64,000 nucleotides of DNA from Gaertneriomyces semiglobifer (GCA_025558075.1 JAHLKF010000045.1:1-64000), one strand, 5' to 3'. Counted from the first letter of the stretch, positions 20,317 through 31,633 are shown. Numbers and translations are program-made. The notes: generated by a model not told the origin, from the sequence alone.

Positions 20317-22277
20317 TACATGGATACGCACTTGAAGATCAACTCCATCAGCTCGACTTTGACGATTCTATCCAGAATGCTGCTGTCCAGATTGGTGATG
20401 GCTCTGTGGAAAGTCAGTATCGGAAAGCGACGTGTGATGCATCCTTGGGAGTCGGTAAAGGAAAAGAAAAAGTTCCCAAAGGTCACCATTTGGGCAGGAA
20501 TGTGACCAGAAAATGCATCCTTGTGCTTGCCAACAATGGAGGTACGCTCTCCAGTCACCATGGTTTGAAGTTGCGTAGGATTCATGAGTTTGTGCATGTC
20601 TGAAGGAATTTCGGGAATGACAATAAGTTCCTTGTCATGCAGCCCTGAGTTTCCATACTTCTCTTCCCAGTTTGCGGCAATGATCCCTATCGTATCTGGG
20701 GCAAACATTTTTTCAATGATCTTGTTGAGCGTCGACTTTCCCGTGTTGGCGGCTCCAATGATACAAAGCGCAACAGCCCATCTGTCGCATTGATTGACGT
20801 TGAAAAATAATCTGCCGATCAACGCAAGCAGAGTATTGAAGATTTCGTCCACTTCATCCTCTGTTCTGTCCTCACTGAGCTGATATTTGATAAACGAATC
20901 AAACGTAGGTGTACTTCCCGATCCCTTGTAGTCCGCATCAATGTAGTGTCGTGCTACTTTTCCGTTGATGCGCTTGTCCGTATAATCCACGAATTCAGCC
21001 TCTTCTAATAATAGGCACCCGTTGCGACACGCAAGGATGTTCTTGTCCACCTTCATGAACGACAGGTCCTTGTCATTGTAGAATTGCAGGTGGTCCATAA
21101 CATCCTTGAAGCGTCTCGGAGTCGAAGTGAAAACATCACTGCCGGTTAGGACGTTGTTCACAAAATCGGCATACGGCTCGGGCTGAACGTACGCAGCAGG
21201 CTGAGCAGGCGAAATGGGCTTGTAGATGAATCCTTTGTACTTGAGAAGTTTCTCCTTCTTAGCAGGAGCCCATAGTTGCTGCATGAGAATCTGATGAGGT
21301 GTCGGCGGTTCAGGATTAGCAGACTTGCCTTCTTTTGAGACATCCTTGTCTTTGACGGCAGCAACAAACTTGTGGTCCCTGACGGACGGGCGACAGACAA
21401 ACAGCAACACTTCATCGCGGCGAATGAGAAACGGGTGGTTGCTGTGATTGACATGAGTGCGTTTGCAAATGGCACAATCGAAATCTTTTGTCTCCTTAAG
21501 GATAAGGCGCTGGTATTGGTCGACCTTCAAACATTCGTGACCCTTGTACAGATCCGATCTCTTGAATAACTCAAAGTCTTCTTTGATACTCACTGGTTGA
21601 TTCTCAGAAGGATCGACAAACGATGCCTTGACAGATTTCTGATGAGTATCATGATTGCCCAAGTTACGAGTACTGATCATCAACTTTTTCAACCACTCCG
21701 GAATTGGTGAGATAGGAACATTGCCAATGTCATTGGTCGGTTGCTACGCATACTGTCCTTCGGCAATCACTGAAGGTGGAGTCATGATGAATCCGCCATC
21801 GCCGCGACTGTCGATAGCACAGAGTTTTCCATCGATGGCGATAACACAGGAAGCGGTAGTAGCAACTTGGTCGGCAAACCTCTCATCCCATTGAAAGTAA
21901 TAGTGGGTACCACCACTCGGAGTATTACTTTTCAAAGTAAGAGGTTCACCGTAGGTCGCAATAAGTTCCTGCCAGTCATCAGTTCCTTTACGGTCGCGAT
22001 AGATTTCCGGCGATTTGGACAACTTGGCGGGCTTCTTCTTATCGATATCAATCACCAGGATGTTGGACTTGGGTCCAGTGATGCAACCGATGTTGGCTTG
22101 GACACCTGAAATGTTGTTCAATGCCTTGTTGAAGTCGACATGCTTGTAATCCTTCCATGTCTTCACAAGGGGATAGTTCCTATCATTGGCAGGAATCGGG
22201 AGGAATCCTTTAGCGATCAACACGTTCTTCGCCTTTTTGACTTCTTTGATAGAAATGCCTGTCATTTTGTACGACAC
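20286..22277 (-). pseudogene. PrimPol - SF3 (D5-like) helicase, element B; in-frame TAG and LTR-truncated C-terminus
   Basis: Combined primase and replicative helicase. N-terminal PrimPol domain: CITGPKSNILVIDIDKK (metal-binding DID near residue 77), NTPSGGTHYYF (near 119) and DSRGDGGFIMTPPS (near 156). An in-frame TAG at 21744-21746 (QYA-stop-QPTND) interrupts it. The rest continues in the same frame: CAICKRTHVNHSNHPF zinc motif, D5-N region, Walker A GAANTGKSTLNK, Walker B ELIVIPEIP and a motif C-like VTFGNFFFSF. The last 14 or so residues and the stop are LTR sequence, so the true C-terminus is lost. The intact-length partner is at 49789-52278. With stop and truncation it is probably inactive unless the TAG is read through. 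Confidence 0.8.
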
Positions 22278-22420
22278 AGATGAACCACTATTTTGGGGAA
22301 TGGTGATTTATCTAACCTTTAACAAATAAAAAAAGCTTTCTTTATATATTTCCAGACGCACGTTATAGAAAATACGGATATTACGCTCGAAATTTCATAA
22401 GACACAAACTACACTAAACT

Positions 22421-23629
22421 TCAATCAACCACTATCACTACATCATTGTCGTTTCCTTCAGGCTCAGAGGCATCTTCGGTACTCTCTTCTTCATTCCAGT
22501 TGTCAGCCGTGCTCTTAATTTTCATCACCCTAAAGTACAGATCGAACTCTGCCTTGGTATGGTGAAAGTCGCTGGCGTAACGAGTCAATTCTCCCGTGTT
22601 ACGAACCGTTTCGATGAGATGCGTAATATGGCTGCGACGCATGTCCGAGATCCCAATGGGCTGTTGACGAACACACTTCCACGCTTCCGTAATGTGGTCG
22701 CGGAGGGCACGCCGAGTCAGTTGCTTACCTTCAAAGTCCACTAGAACATGGCTGGTACCTTCAGGGAAGCAAAACGTCTTGAAGTGGCGCCAGCGATCAA
22801 GAATGCCGGAAAGGTCCTGCGGGATGTCTTGCACATAGCTTCCCGATTGACTCTTGCGGTTGGTGTTGAAGATGAGGACCTTGCGGTTGCCTGCGACGAA
22901 CAATCCATCCTCGGTGTAAAAATCAAAAGGAGACTCCTTGATGTCAACCCACTTGGAGCGAATATTCGGCATGAGTGTGTAGATGCATAGGAGCAATCCT
23001 CGTAGAAGGATGTGGTACTGCATCTTCGTCAGCCTGCGAGTGGCAGCCAATAGAGACGATGCATTGTCCTCCCAGTTCTTCTGCGCACTTGCTTTCATTT
23101 CTGGGAATTCCACGTGCACGTCGCGGTTCTGCTCGCGTGGCGAAGGTTCTCCTGCGAGGCGCCTATTTTCAGCTGGCTTCCTTTTAGATTTCGCAGCAGC
23201 ATTCAAAGCCCGTGTCAACGTTTCCAAGGTACCCTCGTCAAGGCACATGAGTTGACTACCTTGAAGTTGATAGAAGCCCGAAATGCTACTGAGATATTGA
23301 CGTTTGACATCTTCGTTCAGTTTCCAAGAGGCTACAGCAGCAACGATTTTTTCTGGCTTGTCAAAGTTCTTTTTGATATTCTTCTTGTCTCCAAAAAGAC
23401 TAAAAACAGCCTTGACTTCTTTCCGGCTCGGATCATAGGCTTTGGTTTCAGGTTTGCATCCGTCATTGAAGACTTTCGCGATTTCTTCACGAGTCAAGGC
23501 AAAGTTGGGGTATTGCTTGGCAGGACGACCGCGTTGTTTCTTCGCCTGGGGAGGCGTTGTCTCGACTGCCTGGTGGTCGCGTTTCCGAGAATTGGTCGGT
23601 ACGGAAACTTCGACATTGTCGGTACTCAT
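22421..23629 (-). CDS. Tyrosine recombinase (Crypton/PLV-like)
   Basis: A 402-residue protein with an AT-hook-like KKQRGRPAKQY at residues 30-40. The C-terminal half shows the catalytic series of tyrosine recombinases: PNIRSKW (Arg near 224), GISDMRRSHITHL (Arg 331/332 and His 335), FHHTKAEFDLYF (His 356 and candidate nucleophile Tyr 365). The tail is acidic. Such enzymes mediate site-specific integration and occur in Cryptons, some virophages and PLVs. The frame is intact. Together with the rve integrase at 30311-31633, element B carries two different integration enzymes, unless one came with another element. Family call is from motif spacing. Confidence 0.62.
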   Translation of the reverse strand: MSTDNVEVSVPTNSRKRDHQAVETTPPQAKKQRGRPAKQYPNFALTREEIAKVFNDGCKPETKAYDPSRKEVKAVFSLFGDKKNIKKNFDKPEKIVAAVASWKLNEDVKRQYLSSISGFYQLQGSQLMCLDEGTLETLTRALNAAAKSKRKPAENRRLAGEPSPREQNRDVHVEFPEMKASAQKNWEDNASSLLAATRRLTKMQYHILLRGLLLCIYTLMPNIRSKWVDIKESPFDFYTEDGLFVAGNRKVLIFNTNRKSQSGSYVQDIPQDLSGILDRWRHFKTFCFPEGTSHVLVDFEGKQLTRRALRDHITEAWKCVRQQPIGISDMRRSHITHLIETVRNTGELTRYASDFHHTKAEFDLYFRVMKIKSTADNWNEEESTEDASEPEGNDNDVVIVVD

Positions 23630-23839
23630 CTTGAAACTACTGTTTTTTTAATATTTTATTGTATTTGCAAAGCGGCAAATGTTACTTAAAATATCTGTTA
23701 CTCTATTGAGATAGTGTTTTTTATATACAAATTGAACCGCACATTGATCGATTCTTGTTCCGTCATAGAAAGAAAAGAAACTCTTGTTCCGTCATGGAAA
23801 GAAAGGAAAGGTAAAGCTTGTATTTTTCTATCCGTCGTT

Positions 23840-24724
23840 TTACCAATTGATGTATATGCATTCAAGTCGTTGGTTCGAATACTTTTTTCCATGAACTCCA
23901 GTTATGCTCTCGTGAGCATCGAAACTTTCACAAGTGAATGTTGAACTCAAGGCTTCTCGAAGTATCGGGCTATCCGAATTGACTAACATTACCAGACACC
24001 TTTTTTGATGGAGCCTCAGGATTTCTTTGACTAGGGTTTCCACTGAGATCTGATCACTGTCGTTATAGTATCGCTTCTTCGTTGATAAGGTGTTGATATA
24101 CGGTGGGTCGAGAAATACGAAATCATTCCTCTTGGCTGCTTTCGTTATATCGGTGAACGACTTGTTCTCGATTGCGACATGATGGTCTTTGAGGTACCGG
24201 GACGCACGTTGCATGTTTTCTACATTGTATCCAATAATCTTGTTTCGATAGCAAAGCCCAAATCCAGTTCTGTCGCGTTTCATGATGAGATTCGAACCGA
24301 AGCTGTGCTTGGTCACAAATATCAATGCTGCCGTTTGTCTAATTCCAGATAACGCGGTGAAATTCCCGCACAAGTTTCCATAATTTGTCTTGACATCTCC
24401 CTTGTACATTTCACTGAGATGCGTAATTACTTCAGACAAGTCGTAGCGGATATTCTCAAAGGCGCTGGTGACATTCATGTCAATGTTTCCAACAACAGCT
24501 GATTTAGGTTGCAAAGCCAAAAATAGAGCTCCGCTTCCCAGAAAAGGTTCATAATAAGTGTGACTATTTAAATCGTAGTTCTTGGGGAAGAAACGGTAAA
24601 GTCTTTGGCAATACCGGCGTTTACTTCCGACCCAGTTGAAAAAGGGAACAATAGGTTTGTGAATGTTGGACCTCATAGTACCAAACGAATTTACTTTTTT
24701 TTTCATACTGACTTTGTTTTTCAT
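23840..24724 (-). CDS. D12-class DNA adenine N6-methyltransferase
   Basis: A 294-residue Dam-type enzyme transferring methyl from S-adenosylmethionine to adenine in DNA. Seen: FFNWVGSKRRYCQRL (motif X) near residue 28, YYEPFLGSGALFLAL (motif I) near 57, and VFLDPPY (motif IV) near 203, an order typical of the D12 alpha class. The C-terminus ends YSNQRLECIYIN. A start at 24676 (MRSNIHKP) is also possible, which would drop a Lys-rich leader. No restriction endonuclease gene is adjacent, so it looks like an orphan methylase for marking viral DNA. Intact. Confidence 0.88.
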   Translation of the reverse strand: MKNKVSMKKKVNSFGTMRSNIHKPIVPFFNWVGSKRRYCQRLYRFFPKNYDLNSHTYYEPFLGSGALFLALQPKSAVVGNIDMNVTSAFENIRYDLSEVITHLSEMYKGDVKTNYGNLCGNFTALSGIRQTAALIFVTKHSFGSNLIMKRDRTGFGLCYRNKIIGYNVENMQRASRYLKDHHVAIENKSFTDITKAAKRNDFVFLDPPYINTLSTKKRYYNDSDQISVETLVKEILRLHQKRCLVMLVNSDSPILREALSSTFTCESFDAHESITGVHGKKYSNQRLECIYINW

Positions 24725-25002
24725 GATGCATTATATTTGTTGGTTTCTGCCGTTCCTTTCTCGCTGGAGAAAAAACGGCTACAAGCTTTTTTTTATTCTG
24801 AAAAGAAAAGGTATTCCATATCAAACGCCAGTTTGAGTACTTTTACATGCAACTTCAACGACTCGATGATCGTGCATGTTGACATTTGGAATGAAAGCTA
24901 CATCTTGGAAGATTCTCTTCTGCCAGTAATGGGTCCATGTTGATAGGTTGCCCTCCACATGAAGAGCGGAACGTGAAATTTTTATAGATAAGTCGTGTCA
25001 TT

Positions 25003-26040
25003 TTACTTCAAGTGGCTCAGTAAATAACTTATAACATCGCCTTGGAAGCTATTTCCTAACAATCTAGCAATATCCGTTTTTGTCAACTTTACATCCATCC
25101 AATCATCAGGTAACCCTTGTAAACGACACTTTTCAATCTTTGTCAGAAATCGATATACTCCATCACAGCACACCATCTGTTCGTAACTATCCGAACATAA
25201 TAAAGCTTTGCATTTTCCATCCTTGAGCAAGGTAATGTTTCGAGTGGAGAAATTACGTGAAAGTGAACATTACACTCCGCGCGGAGCTGCAGCTGACATA
25301 TACGACCATTGAGCTATTGGTGTCTTGACGTTTTTTTCCATGATATCTTCAATTCGAGGCGTCGGTTTTGGGGAAGGCTTGGGAACAAACCAATTACACC
25401 AATAAAAACGGGGTCGCTTCTGAGGTGAAAAGTCCTTTGCGTTGAGTAGAATCGGATTCATTTTTAAAGCACTAGAGATTGTTTCCTGGGACTCACGGTT
25501 CATACGAACTTTTTCAAACAGTACATGCTTGGGCTTTGTCTCTTTCAGAATTCGGATGAATTCAAAGAATAACTGCCCTCGTTCATCGTAAAAGTCCTTG
25601 TTAAGATGCTTTTTGTTTAGGCGCATCGCGGAGAACGATTGACAACAGCTTCCTCCTATCAGTAGGTCGTATGGTGGTATGGTCCATACATCAATTTTGG
25701 ATATATCTCCAAGATTCACATGCGTCGGAAAGTGCTTTTGATACACTTTGATAGCACTCGAATCGAATTCCGAGAACCCAACACATATAGCGTCTGGGAA
25801 TACTTTGTGAATAGCATATTCACCCGTTCCGATACCAGAAAAGAGTGATAGATATCGGATGGTCGGTGCCGAGTGCGGAACTTTGTATATTCTCGCAGTA
25901 GCATTAGGTATGAAGCTGATATCTGCAAAGTTCTCGCGAAACTTGGGACCCAGTGGGTACGTTTCATCAGAATCGAGATAACATATAAAGTAGCTCTGCC
26001 GTTTATCATTATTGATAGGTCGGTGTAGTATACCAAGCAT
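25003..26040 (-). pseudogene. C5 cytosine DNA methyltransferase with in-frame TAA
   Basis: Motif I (LSLFSGIGTGEYAI, near residue 64), motif IV region (LLIGGSCCQSFS, near 127), motif VI region (LFEKVRMN), motif VIII (SPQKRPRFYW) and, after an in-frame TAA at 25270-25272, motif X (LLGNSFQGDVISYLL). The downstream part (25003-25230) is in the same frame, so a single nonsense change splits the gene. Two catalytic motifs are unusual: the usual PCQ is CCQ and the usual ENV is EKV. The start lies nine bases from the LTR at 26049, so the 5' region may have been altered by that insertion. Probably non-functional now; substrate specificity cannot be read. Confidence 0.78.
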
Positions 26041-26048
26041 CCCAGTCG

Positions 26049-26506
26049 TGTAGCGGGTTTAGACTTCCGCTAGTAATAAGTAGAAGTATATAGACGCGCT
26101 AGTACCAGGGTTAGAGTCATCTTAGTCAGCTAAGTCATGTGATGTAATTTCTGTTGACGCTTAGGTCAGCGGGGCCTATAAGAGGGCCGCGCGGACTTAA
26201 GCGACGAAGAGGAGGCAGACCTAGATCTAGGAGGAATACAAGAGGTTCTACTCAGATCTATAAGTCCCGTCGCATCTGAAGGAGTAAGACATCCGGCAGT
26301 TCTAAGACCAGAGACTGATCATCCTGCTCCCTTAGATTCAGCAGTCTTGTAAGTTCTCCGACGCCTCTCATCCCTAGCCCTGCAGGCAATAACACATCTA
26401 TTATACCGCCGGCGGACTCTTGGACGTCCGGCTCTTAACAAAGGAGATCATTAGGAGCAGAGTAATCCTCTTGGAAACCCTACCCTCCGATCATAATCCT
26501 TCTACA
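26049..26506 (+). repeat. 5' LTR of the plus-strand gypsy element (458 bp)
   Basis: Begins TGTAGCGGGTTT and ends CTTCTACA. A TATAAG box lies near 26178. It is immediately followed by TGGTGGAGAA, the expected place of the primer binding site, and its final A is the first base of the gag ATG. Confidence 0.75.
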
Positions 26507-28356
26507 TGGTGGAGAATCGAGTTTGCACTGCACGTCAGGAACTCTTACAACTAATATACAACGGCGCCTCTGCACCAATGCAGAACCCTATAAACCCTCG
26601 GATCGATTCCGAGCACGGCAACAATAGCCGACTTGTACAAGAAGTGGGAAGCTTAGGAGTCGGTGATTCCGGCGTACGGTATCCCTCTCCCATAGCTGTT
26701 GAAAGAGACCCTCTCGATCACCCGCATGCCGCGCATACACCGGCCGATCGATTCGGACCCGCGGCGCTTCATTCGAATTCCAGGCCTAGAAGCAATTCGT
26801 TACCTTCCAACATCCGCATTCCCGGAGCATGGCGTCCTAATTGGAACAGGATGGGACCGGTTGATTCGGTCCGCAACCCCTTCAACGTCCGCACGAGCCA
26901 TCAATTCCATAGCGAATCAGATGAAAGCTCAAGGGATTCTTCTCTCGACCGCACAGGTCAGAGAGGTCGAGGCGCTCTCGACCCCCTCGGACAACGAGGC
27001 CCTCTTCGTGGCTTGCATCATCAGCAAGCATCAGTGCACTTTCAAGGTTTTCATGAACCGACCCGGGCCACGCCTGAGGTCGTGCAACCAACTTATACGG
27101 CGCAGCCATCGGCCAACCTACCGACCACCCACGAAGGCAGAGTTCTCAAGGCTCTACTAGCTCAGCTACAGGAGCAAGGGGAGGTCATCGCTAACATTAA
27201 GCGAGAAATAACGGAGCTCCAACAACAGAGACACCCGTCCAGGGAGCCCTCCGTACCGCAGAGTTACAGGAGCACCTATACGCCCAGCAACCCTGCATAT
27301 CCACCGTCCACGGTTCCCGTGGAGCGGTATGGAACCTCTGCGGTCCCACGCCGGTACAAGGCAATTACCGCAGCGGATACCGGGCCGTTTAAAGGAGACG
27401 ACAGTCCTTACATAGATGACTGGCTCGAGAAAGCGCTTGGCGCACAAGGTCGCTTCCTAGCAACAGACCAGGAGATGGTCATGCTTATTCCCGTTATCTT
27501 CCCACCAAAGAGCCCAGCCAGAGTGTGATTCCAACAACTACCAATGCGAGCAAAAGCCGAATGGACCTGGCGGCAATGGCAAGCCAAGTTACAAGCGGAA
27601 TTTGGGGATGAGACGCGTAGGAATCGCGCTAAGACAACTTATGAGCGCTGCACCCCGGATCCACAGGCGCACAGCTCTTTCTTAGCGTATATCGACCAGA
27701 AGTTGCTGCTCAGGGCACAAGCATTCGGCAATGAAGCCGATTTACGAGCCCCGAAGGATCGACTCCTTCAGCACATGCTAGACTACCTCCCGGGGCGAGT
27801 TCAATTAGCCACCCAAAGTGCCGGGGTACGTGCTATACCGCAACTTAAATCCTTCCTCAAAAGGTATTTCTCCTCGCCGGAGGCCAAAAACGAGGACCCC
27901 TGTTACAAGTCTCGACGGACCGAAGAAGGGTCCAAGAGCCGAGACAAGCACAAGTCAAACAAGGACAAGGGCAAAGCCCAACCCCAGGCGGATGACTCCG
28001 CCAACTACCCTCAGGGTAGAGGACCGGCAAACCAGGATTGGAAAGGTCTACCGAACCCGTGGAGGAAACCGCCGAACAACTGCCGAGAATGTGGCCACAG
28101 GCACTGGTTCAACTACTGCTTCAAGAACGCGAAGCGGGTCGATCCCGCTGACGGCGTCGGTGGCCCATACGGTAGACCAAAACCCAAGGACAAAGAGAAA
28201 TCGTCCGGCCGCAAGGAAAAGACATACTTAGTGGACGACGATGACTCGTCGAGCGAGCACACATATTTGGTGCTAGCGAACGCTCCCGAGGTATTCTCCC
28301 TGGCAGATGCCGAAGGTTTCTGCCCGACTGGGTATTTTCAGAGCGTGTCCCACTAG
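26506..28356 (+). pseudogene. Gag of the plus-strand gypsy element, in-frame stop
   Basis: Starts MVENRVC at the LTR junction. The N-terminal part is disordered, with a coiled coil (LLAQLQEQGEVIANIKREI). A TGA at 27526-27528 interrupts the frame, which resumes in phase (27544) with the capsid-like helical domain (WRQWQAKLQAEFGDE, CTPDPQAHSSFLAYIDQKLL, LPGRVQLATQSAGVRAIPQL) and a nucleocapsid knuckle CRECGHRHWFNYC. The same domain order is seen in the minus-strand element at 39872-41106. Nucleocapsid function is inferred from family. Confidence 0.65.
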
Positions 28357-28400
28357 AGGGGTTTAGTGGGACACAGGGAACAGCTTCAACCCCGCAAACT

Positions 28401-29717
28401 ATGTGGCTGGACAACCACGTACTCCTAGCCGAGCTAAGAGAACTTAGGGTTATCGACTTGTTCGGACCAAATCTGGAGGAATCACACCTTCACCAAATAT
28501 TGACTGAACCCATCGCATGGAGTTCCGGTCGAATCTATTACGCGTATGTCCCGCAGGCATACGCTGCGCCCGTTCTTGAACGAGTCAAGAAGGACGCTAC
28601 TCGGTCCTTGATCCTCATCTCACACGTGCCTGAGAGGGATCGAGAGGCTTTCCTGCAGTGGAGCCAGGACCACCCGCTGATCGTCCGCGACGATCAGCAC
28701 GGGCCCGGACTGGTTGCATTTCTGCTAACTGGCCACCCAGCAGTGGCCGATTACTATGTCAGACGTCAATTCCCACGTTATGTCAAGCTGGAAGAGCACC
28801 CACGAGTGCTCGCCATGCGAGACCGCCCTCAGGTCACACACCTGTTGGCGCAGGACTCGGAGCCCTTGTCACACCCAAGAATCCCAGTCCGTCCCTTCCT
28901 TGACAGGGACAAAGCCTGTGCAGCCACTTGGAGAGAGGTGCTTAAAAAAGGGTCGAGCCCGGCAACCTCCTCAATGCGGCACAGCACTGCGTTTACCATC
29001 ACCTCGACGGTGGGGAAGCGTGTAACACTTAGCAAGGTTCCGGTTAACCCAGCTAGTCGCGTCAAGAAACAGCCGTGCTGGACGCTCACAATTATCAACA
29101 GTTTGTGGTTCCCAACCGTGTTGGACACTGGAGCAAGCGTATCGCTCATCTCCGCCAACTTTAAAGGGCCCGCTTACTCAGACAAGGACTTGCAGGCGGC
29201 CCCGGCCATGGATTTTTCCGGCATTGGAGGCCAGCTTAACTCGTCCTCAGTGGTATCGCTTCAGATGTCACTTAGAGGCGAATCAAGCGAGTACCTTCCC
29301 TTTCGTGGCTACTTTCGGGTGATTGACTACCCCAAGCCACTTATCATCTTGGCGAACGATATCCTAGGACCTCTGCGAGTACAGACCCTAGTCCAGGACC
29401 CGCCACTCAAAACGTTTGCGGTCACCATGACCAACCCCGATATCATCGTTCCTTGCTCGGTCACGGCCGAACTGCCAACGACTCACATGTCCGGCGTTCG
29501 AGTACAAACAGCGTGGGGAATGTTCACAAAGGACTCTTCATTCAAGCAGAAGAAGAAAGCCGCATCGGTATCCGAGGTCTTCAAGGTCGAAGTAGTCGAG
29601 GCATCCTCGGACACCTTGACTCAGTTGATTGACCCAGAGGAGACGCTTACTCGAGACGAAGCCTTAGAGCTTAAGGCCAAGTGGGACATACCGGATGACT
29701 TAGCAGTGGGTTTTTAG
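28401..29717 (+). CDS. Pol N-terminal region with aspartic protease, gypsy element, 3'-truncated
   Basis: A 438-residue frame one step out of register with gag. The protease active site is LDTGASVSLI (near residue 236), followed by a flap-region pattern (FSGIGGQLNSSSVVSLQMSL) and LIILANDILGPL. Closely parallel to the same region of the minus-strand element (LDTGASESLI). It ends with a stop at 29717 before any reverse transcriptase motif, so the element was cut here. Confidence 0.65.
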   Translation: MWLDNHVLLAELRELRVIDLFGPNLEESHLHQILTEPIAWSSGRIYYAYVPQAYAAPVLERVKKDATRSLILISHVPERDREAFLQWSQDHPLIVRDDQHGPGLVAFLLTGHPAVADYYVRRQFPRYVKLEEHPRVLAMRDRPQVTHLLAQDSEPLSHPRIPVRPFLDRDKACAATWREVLKKGSSPATSSMRHSTAFTITSTVGKRVTLSKVPVNPASRVKKQPCWTLTIINSLWFPTVLDTGASVSLISANFKGPAYSDKDLQAAPAMDFSGIGGQLNSSSVVSLQMSLRGESSEYLPFRGYFRVIDYPKPLIILANDILGPLRVQTLVQDPPLKTFAVTMTNPDIIVPCSVTAELPTTHMSGVRVQTAWGMFTKDSSFKQKKKAASVSEVFKVEVVEASSDTLTQLIDPEETLTRDEALELKAKWDIPDDLAVGF

Positions 29718-29810
29718 GAGTTTTCATTTTACGCGGTTGATAATCTTACATGCATGAATGGGCGACCTGTACACTCTGTGTAGGGGTCCGACGCGTTCCA
29801 AAAGCGCACT

Positions 29811-30233
29811 TTAGACAATCTTGATAGTGTCTTCAACTCTGCAATCTTCAAATGTCCAGCGCGTATACACTGTAGTGTTAATCGAAATATGGTTACAACA
29901 ATCCAGTATGATATCACTCAGATGTGGAGAGGTCAGCCTTGCATTACATTGTGGTGTATTCGAAAGAATAAGTAATAAGTGCGAGTTATCTCCGAAACGC
30001 AAATGTTTTTCAATTGTATTAGCATATGCTTCACCGTCGCCTTCAATGGTTATCCACTGATGGACATGTTGTTTGTTTTCGGAATGTAGAATGGATACAT
30101 ACACTCCATCATGAGAAGCCTTTGTTAGTAGGGTAGGAAACCTTAGTTCGTTCTCTAATTGGTCACGCGTGTATGTAAAGCATGCATGGCGTAACTTCTT
30201 AATCACCTGCTTGGCTATTGAATCAAAATCCAT
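29811..30233 (-). CDS. Hypothetical protein, element B
   Basis: A 140-residue protein starting MDFDSIAKQVIKKLRHACF, with mixed helical and strand segments and several Cys/His (LDCCNHISINTTV). It is divergent from the integrase gene, sharing the 77-base upstream region with a TTTTTATAAC box near 30270. No family recognised. Base composition matches element B rather than the gypsy next to it. Confidence 0.5.
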   Translation of the reverse strand: MDFDSIAKQVIKKLRHACFTYTRDQLENELRFPTLLTKASHDGVYVSILHSENKQHVHQWITIEGDGEAYANTIEKHLRFGDNSHLLLILSNTPQCNARLTSPHLSDIILDCCNHISINTTVYTRWTFEDCRVEDTIKIV

Positions 30234-30310
30234 GAGTCTCTAGGTCCTTTTGTAATATGTATTAGCTTTTTATAACGCGTCTCAGTAATATAATCATTCC
30301 TTATTAGCAA

Positions 30311-31633
30311 ATGTCTTTCCGCGCATTGACAGAGCGTGAAAGGAATCAGCTGGAGGACGTCTACTCGACGATGAAGGTTGGGCGTGACAATTTATGGCTG
30401 GCGGTCCGGCGGAAGTATCCTCTATTCAAAGGTTCTCAACGAGCCGTCCTCTACGATTTTCTGTACAGCAAAGATGAGTGGCAAAATCACAGGAAGCCGG
30501 ACAAACCTACTGTTGTTGCACCATTAAACATTCAGAAACCAGGTTACCTCCAGATTGAAATGGTCTCGATGCGAACATACACAGATGCAGGGTATGTCAC
30601 CTTTGTCCATATGATAGACGGCTTCACGAAGAAATCATGGGCAAGACCTTTGAGGAATGAGCGAGAAACGGAGATGACCAGTGCAGTCGAGGACATGGTG
30701 AAGGAATGCGAACGTGAAGGGAAGCAAATTAGAATCGTTCAGACGGACCAGGGCAGTCACTTTCAACGTATCTTTCAAGCAATGCTACAGAGTCACGGCA
30801 TCAAGCACATCTACTCCCAGGCAGGTCGTCCCGAGAGCAACGCCCATATTGAAAGGCGCGGGGGCGATATTAAGTGACAATTATACGCCCTCATGAATGC
30901 CAATGATGACAGGAAATGGGTATCCCGACTTCCGACCGTCATCAAGAATGTGAATGAGATGCGTTCTTTCGCCACTGGACACAGTCCTAACGATCTTGAA
31001 ACAGCGGATCCTGAAATGGTCGCTCAGGCGCAAGCCAAGATTACAAAGAATATTTCGAAGCGATACCATGTAAACTCGAGAACGAAACCATTACATATTG
31101 GTCAAAGAGTTCGCATCAAGCGAGACTTGAAGAGTTCGGTGAAGAAGTACGGGAAGAGTGGATTCTGGAGTAACAACGTGTATGAAGTTGCAGAACGTAC
31201 AAATTCTACTTATGCGAACATTCTCGCATCCTACCGTTTAGAAGACGCAAATGGGAAAATCTTGAAAGGTAGGGACCTCAAAAGTTCCTTGCTAGCGATT
31301 TCACCTATCCTTCGCGAAGATGATCTTGATGAAAGTGAGGAAGAAGAAGAAGAAGATGAAGTTGAAGAGACTGGTGATGATCCGCTCGAGGAGAATGAAT
31401 TGATTAGAGAGCAGAATGAGGCAGCTGCTGAACCACGTTGTCGGTCACTTCGTCTCAGCACAGAGGCTCACTATGAACTTGAAGCAATTGTGGGACGCAG
31501 ACGGTATCGTGGACGCACTCCATACAAGGTCAAATGGCTTGGATGGTCAAGTGAGCACGACTCATGGGTGAATGAAGATGATATTGATGCACACGAATTG
31601 ATTAATGAGTACAATGAGATACATGATAACTAA
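30311..31633 (+). pseudogene. Chromodomain retroviral-type (rve) integrase, element B, in-frame TGA
   Basis: A Polinton-type integrase. N-terminal HTH-like region (SQRAVLYDFLYS), then the rve core: LQIEMVSM (first acidic residue is Glu 83 where the partner at 60964-62199 has Asp), TDQGSHF (second Asp) and NAHIERR (Glu). A TGA at 30875-30877, followed by CAATTA, interrupts the frame, which continues in phase with LYALMNANDDRKWVSRLP, a Lys-rich SH3-like part (GQRVRIKRDLK), an acidic linker and a C-terminal chromodomain (YKVKWLGWSSEHDSWVNED). The chromodomain would direct integration to marked chromatin. Stop and Asp-to-Glu change suggest inactivity, but the stop context is leaky-like. Confidence 0.8.

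Larger units (their letters stand above)
26049..29720 (+). mobile_element. Truncated Ty3/gypsy retrotransposon, plus strand
   Basis: Consists of a 5' LTR, gag and a protease-containing pol start. Reverse transcriptase, RNase H, integrase and 3' LTR are missing, with element B sequence resuming at about 29720. It lies between the cytosine methyltransferase and the integrase of element B, splitting that virus. The protein sequences are related to those of the minus-strand gypsy at 34314-41236 but from a different copy or subfamily. Confidence 0.8.
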
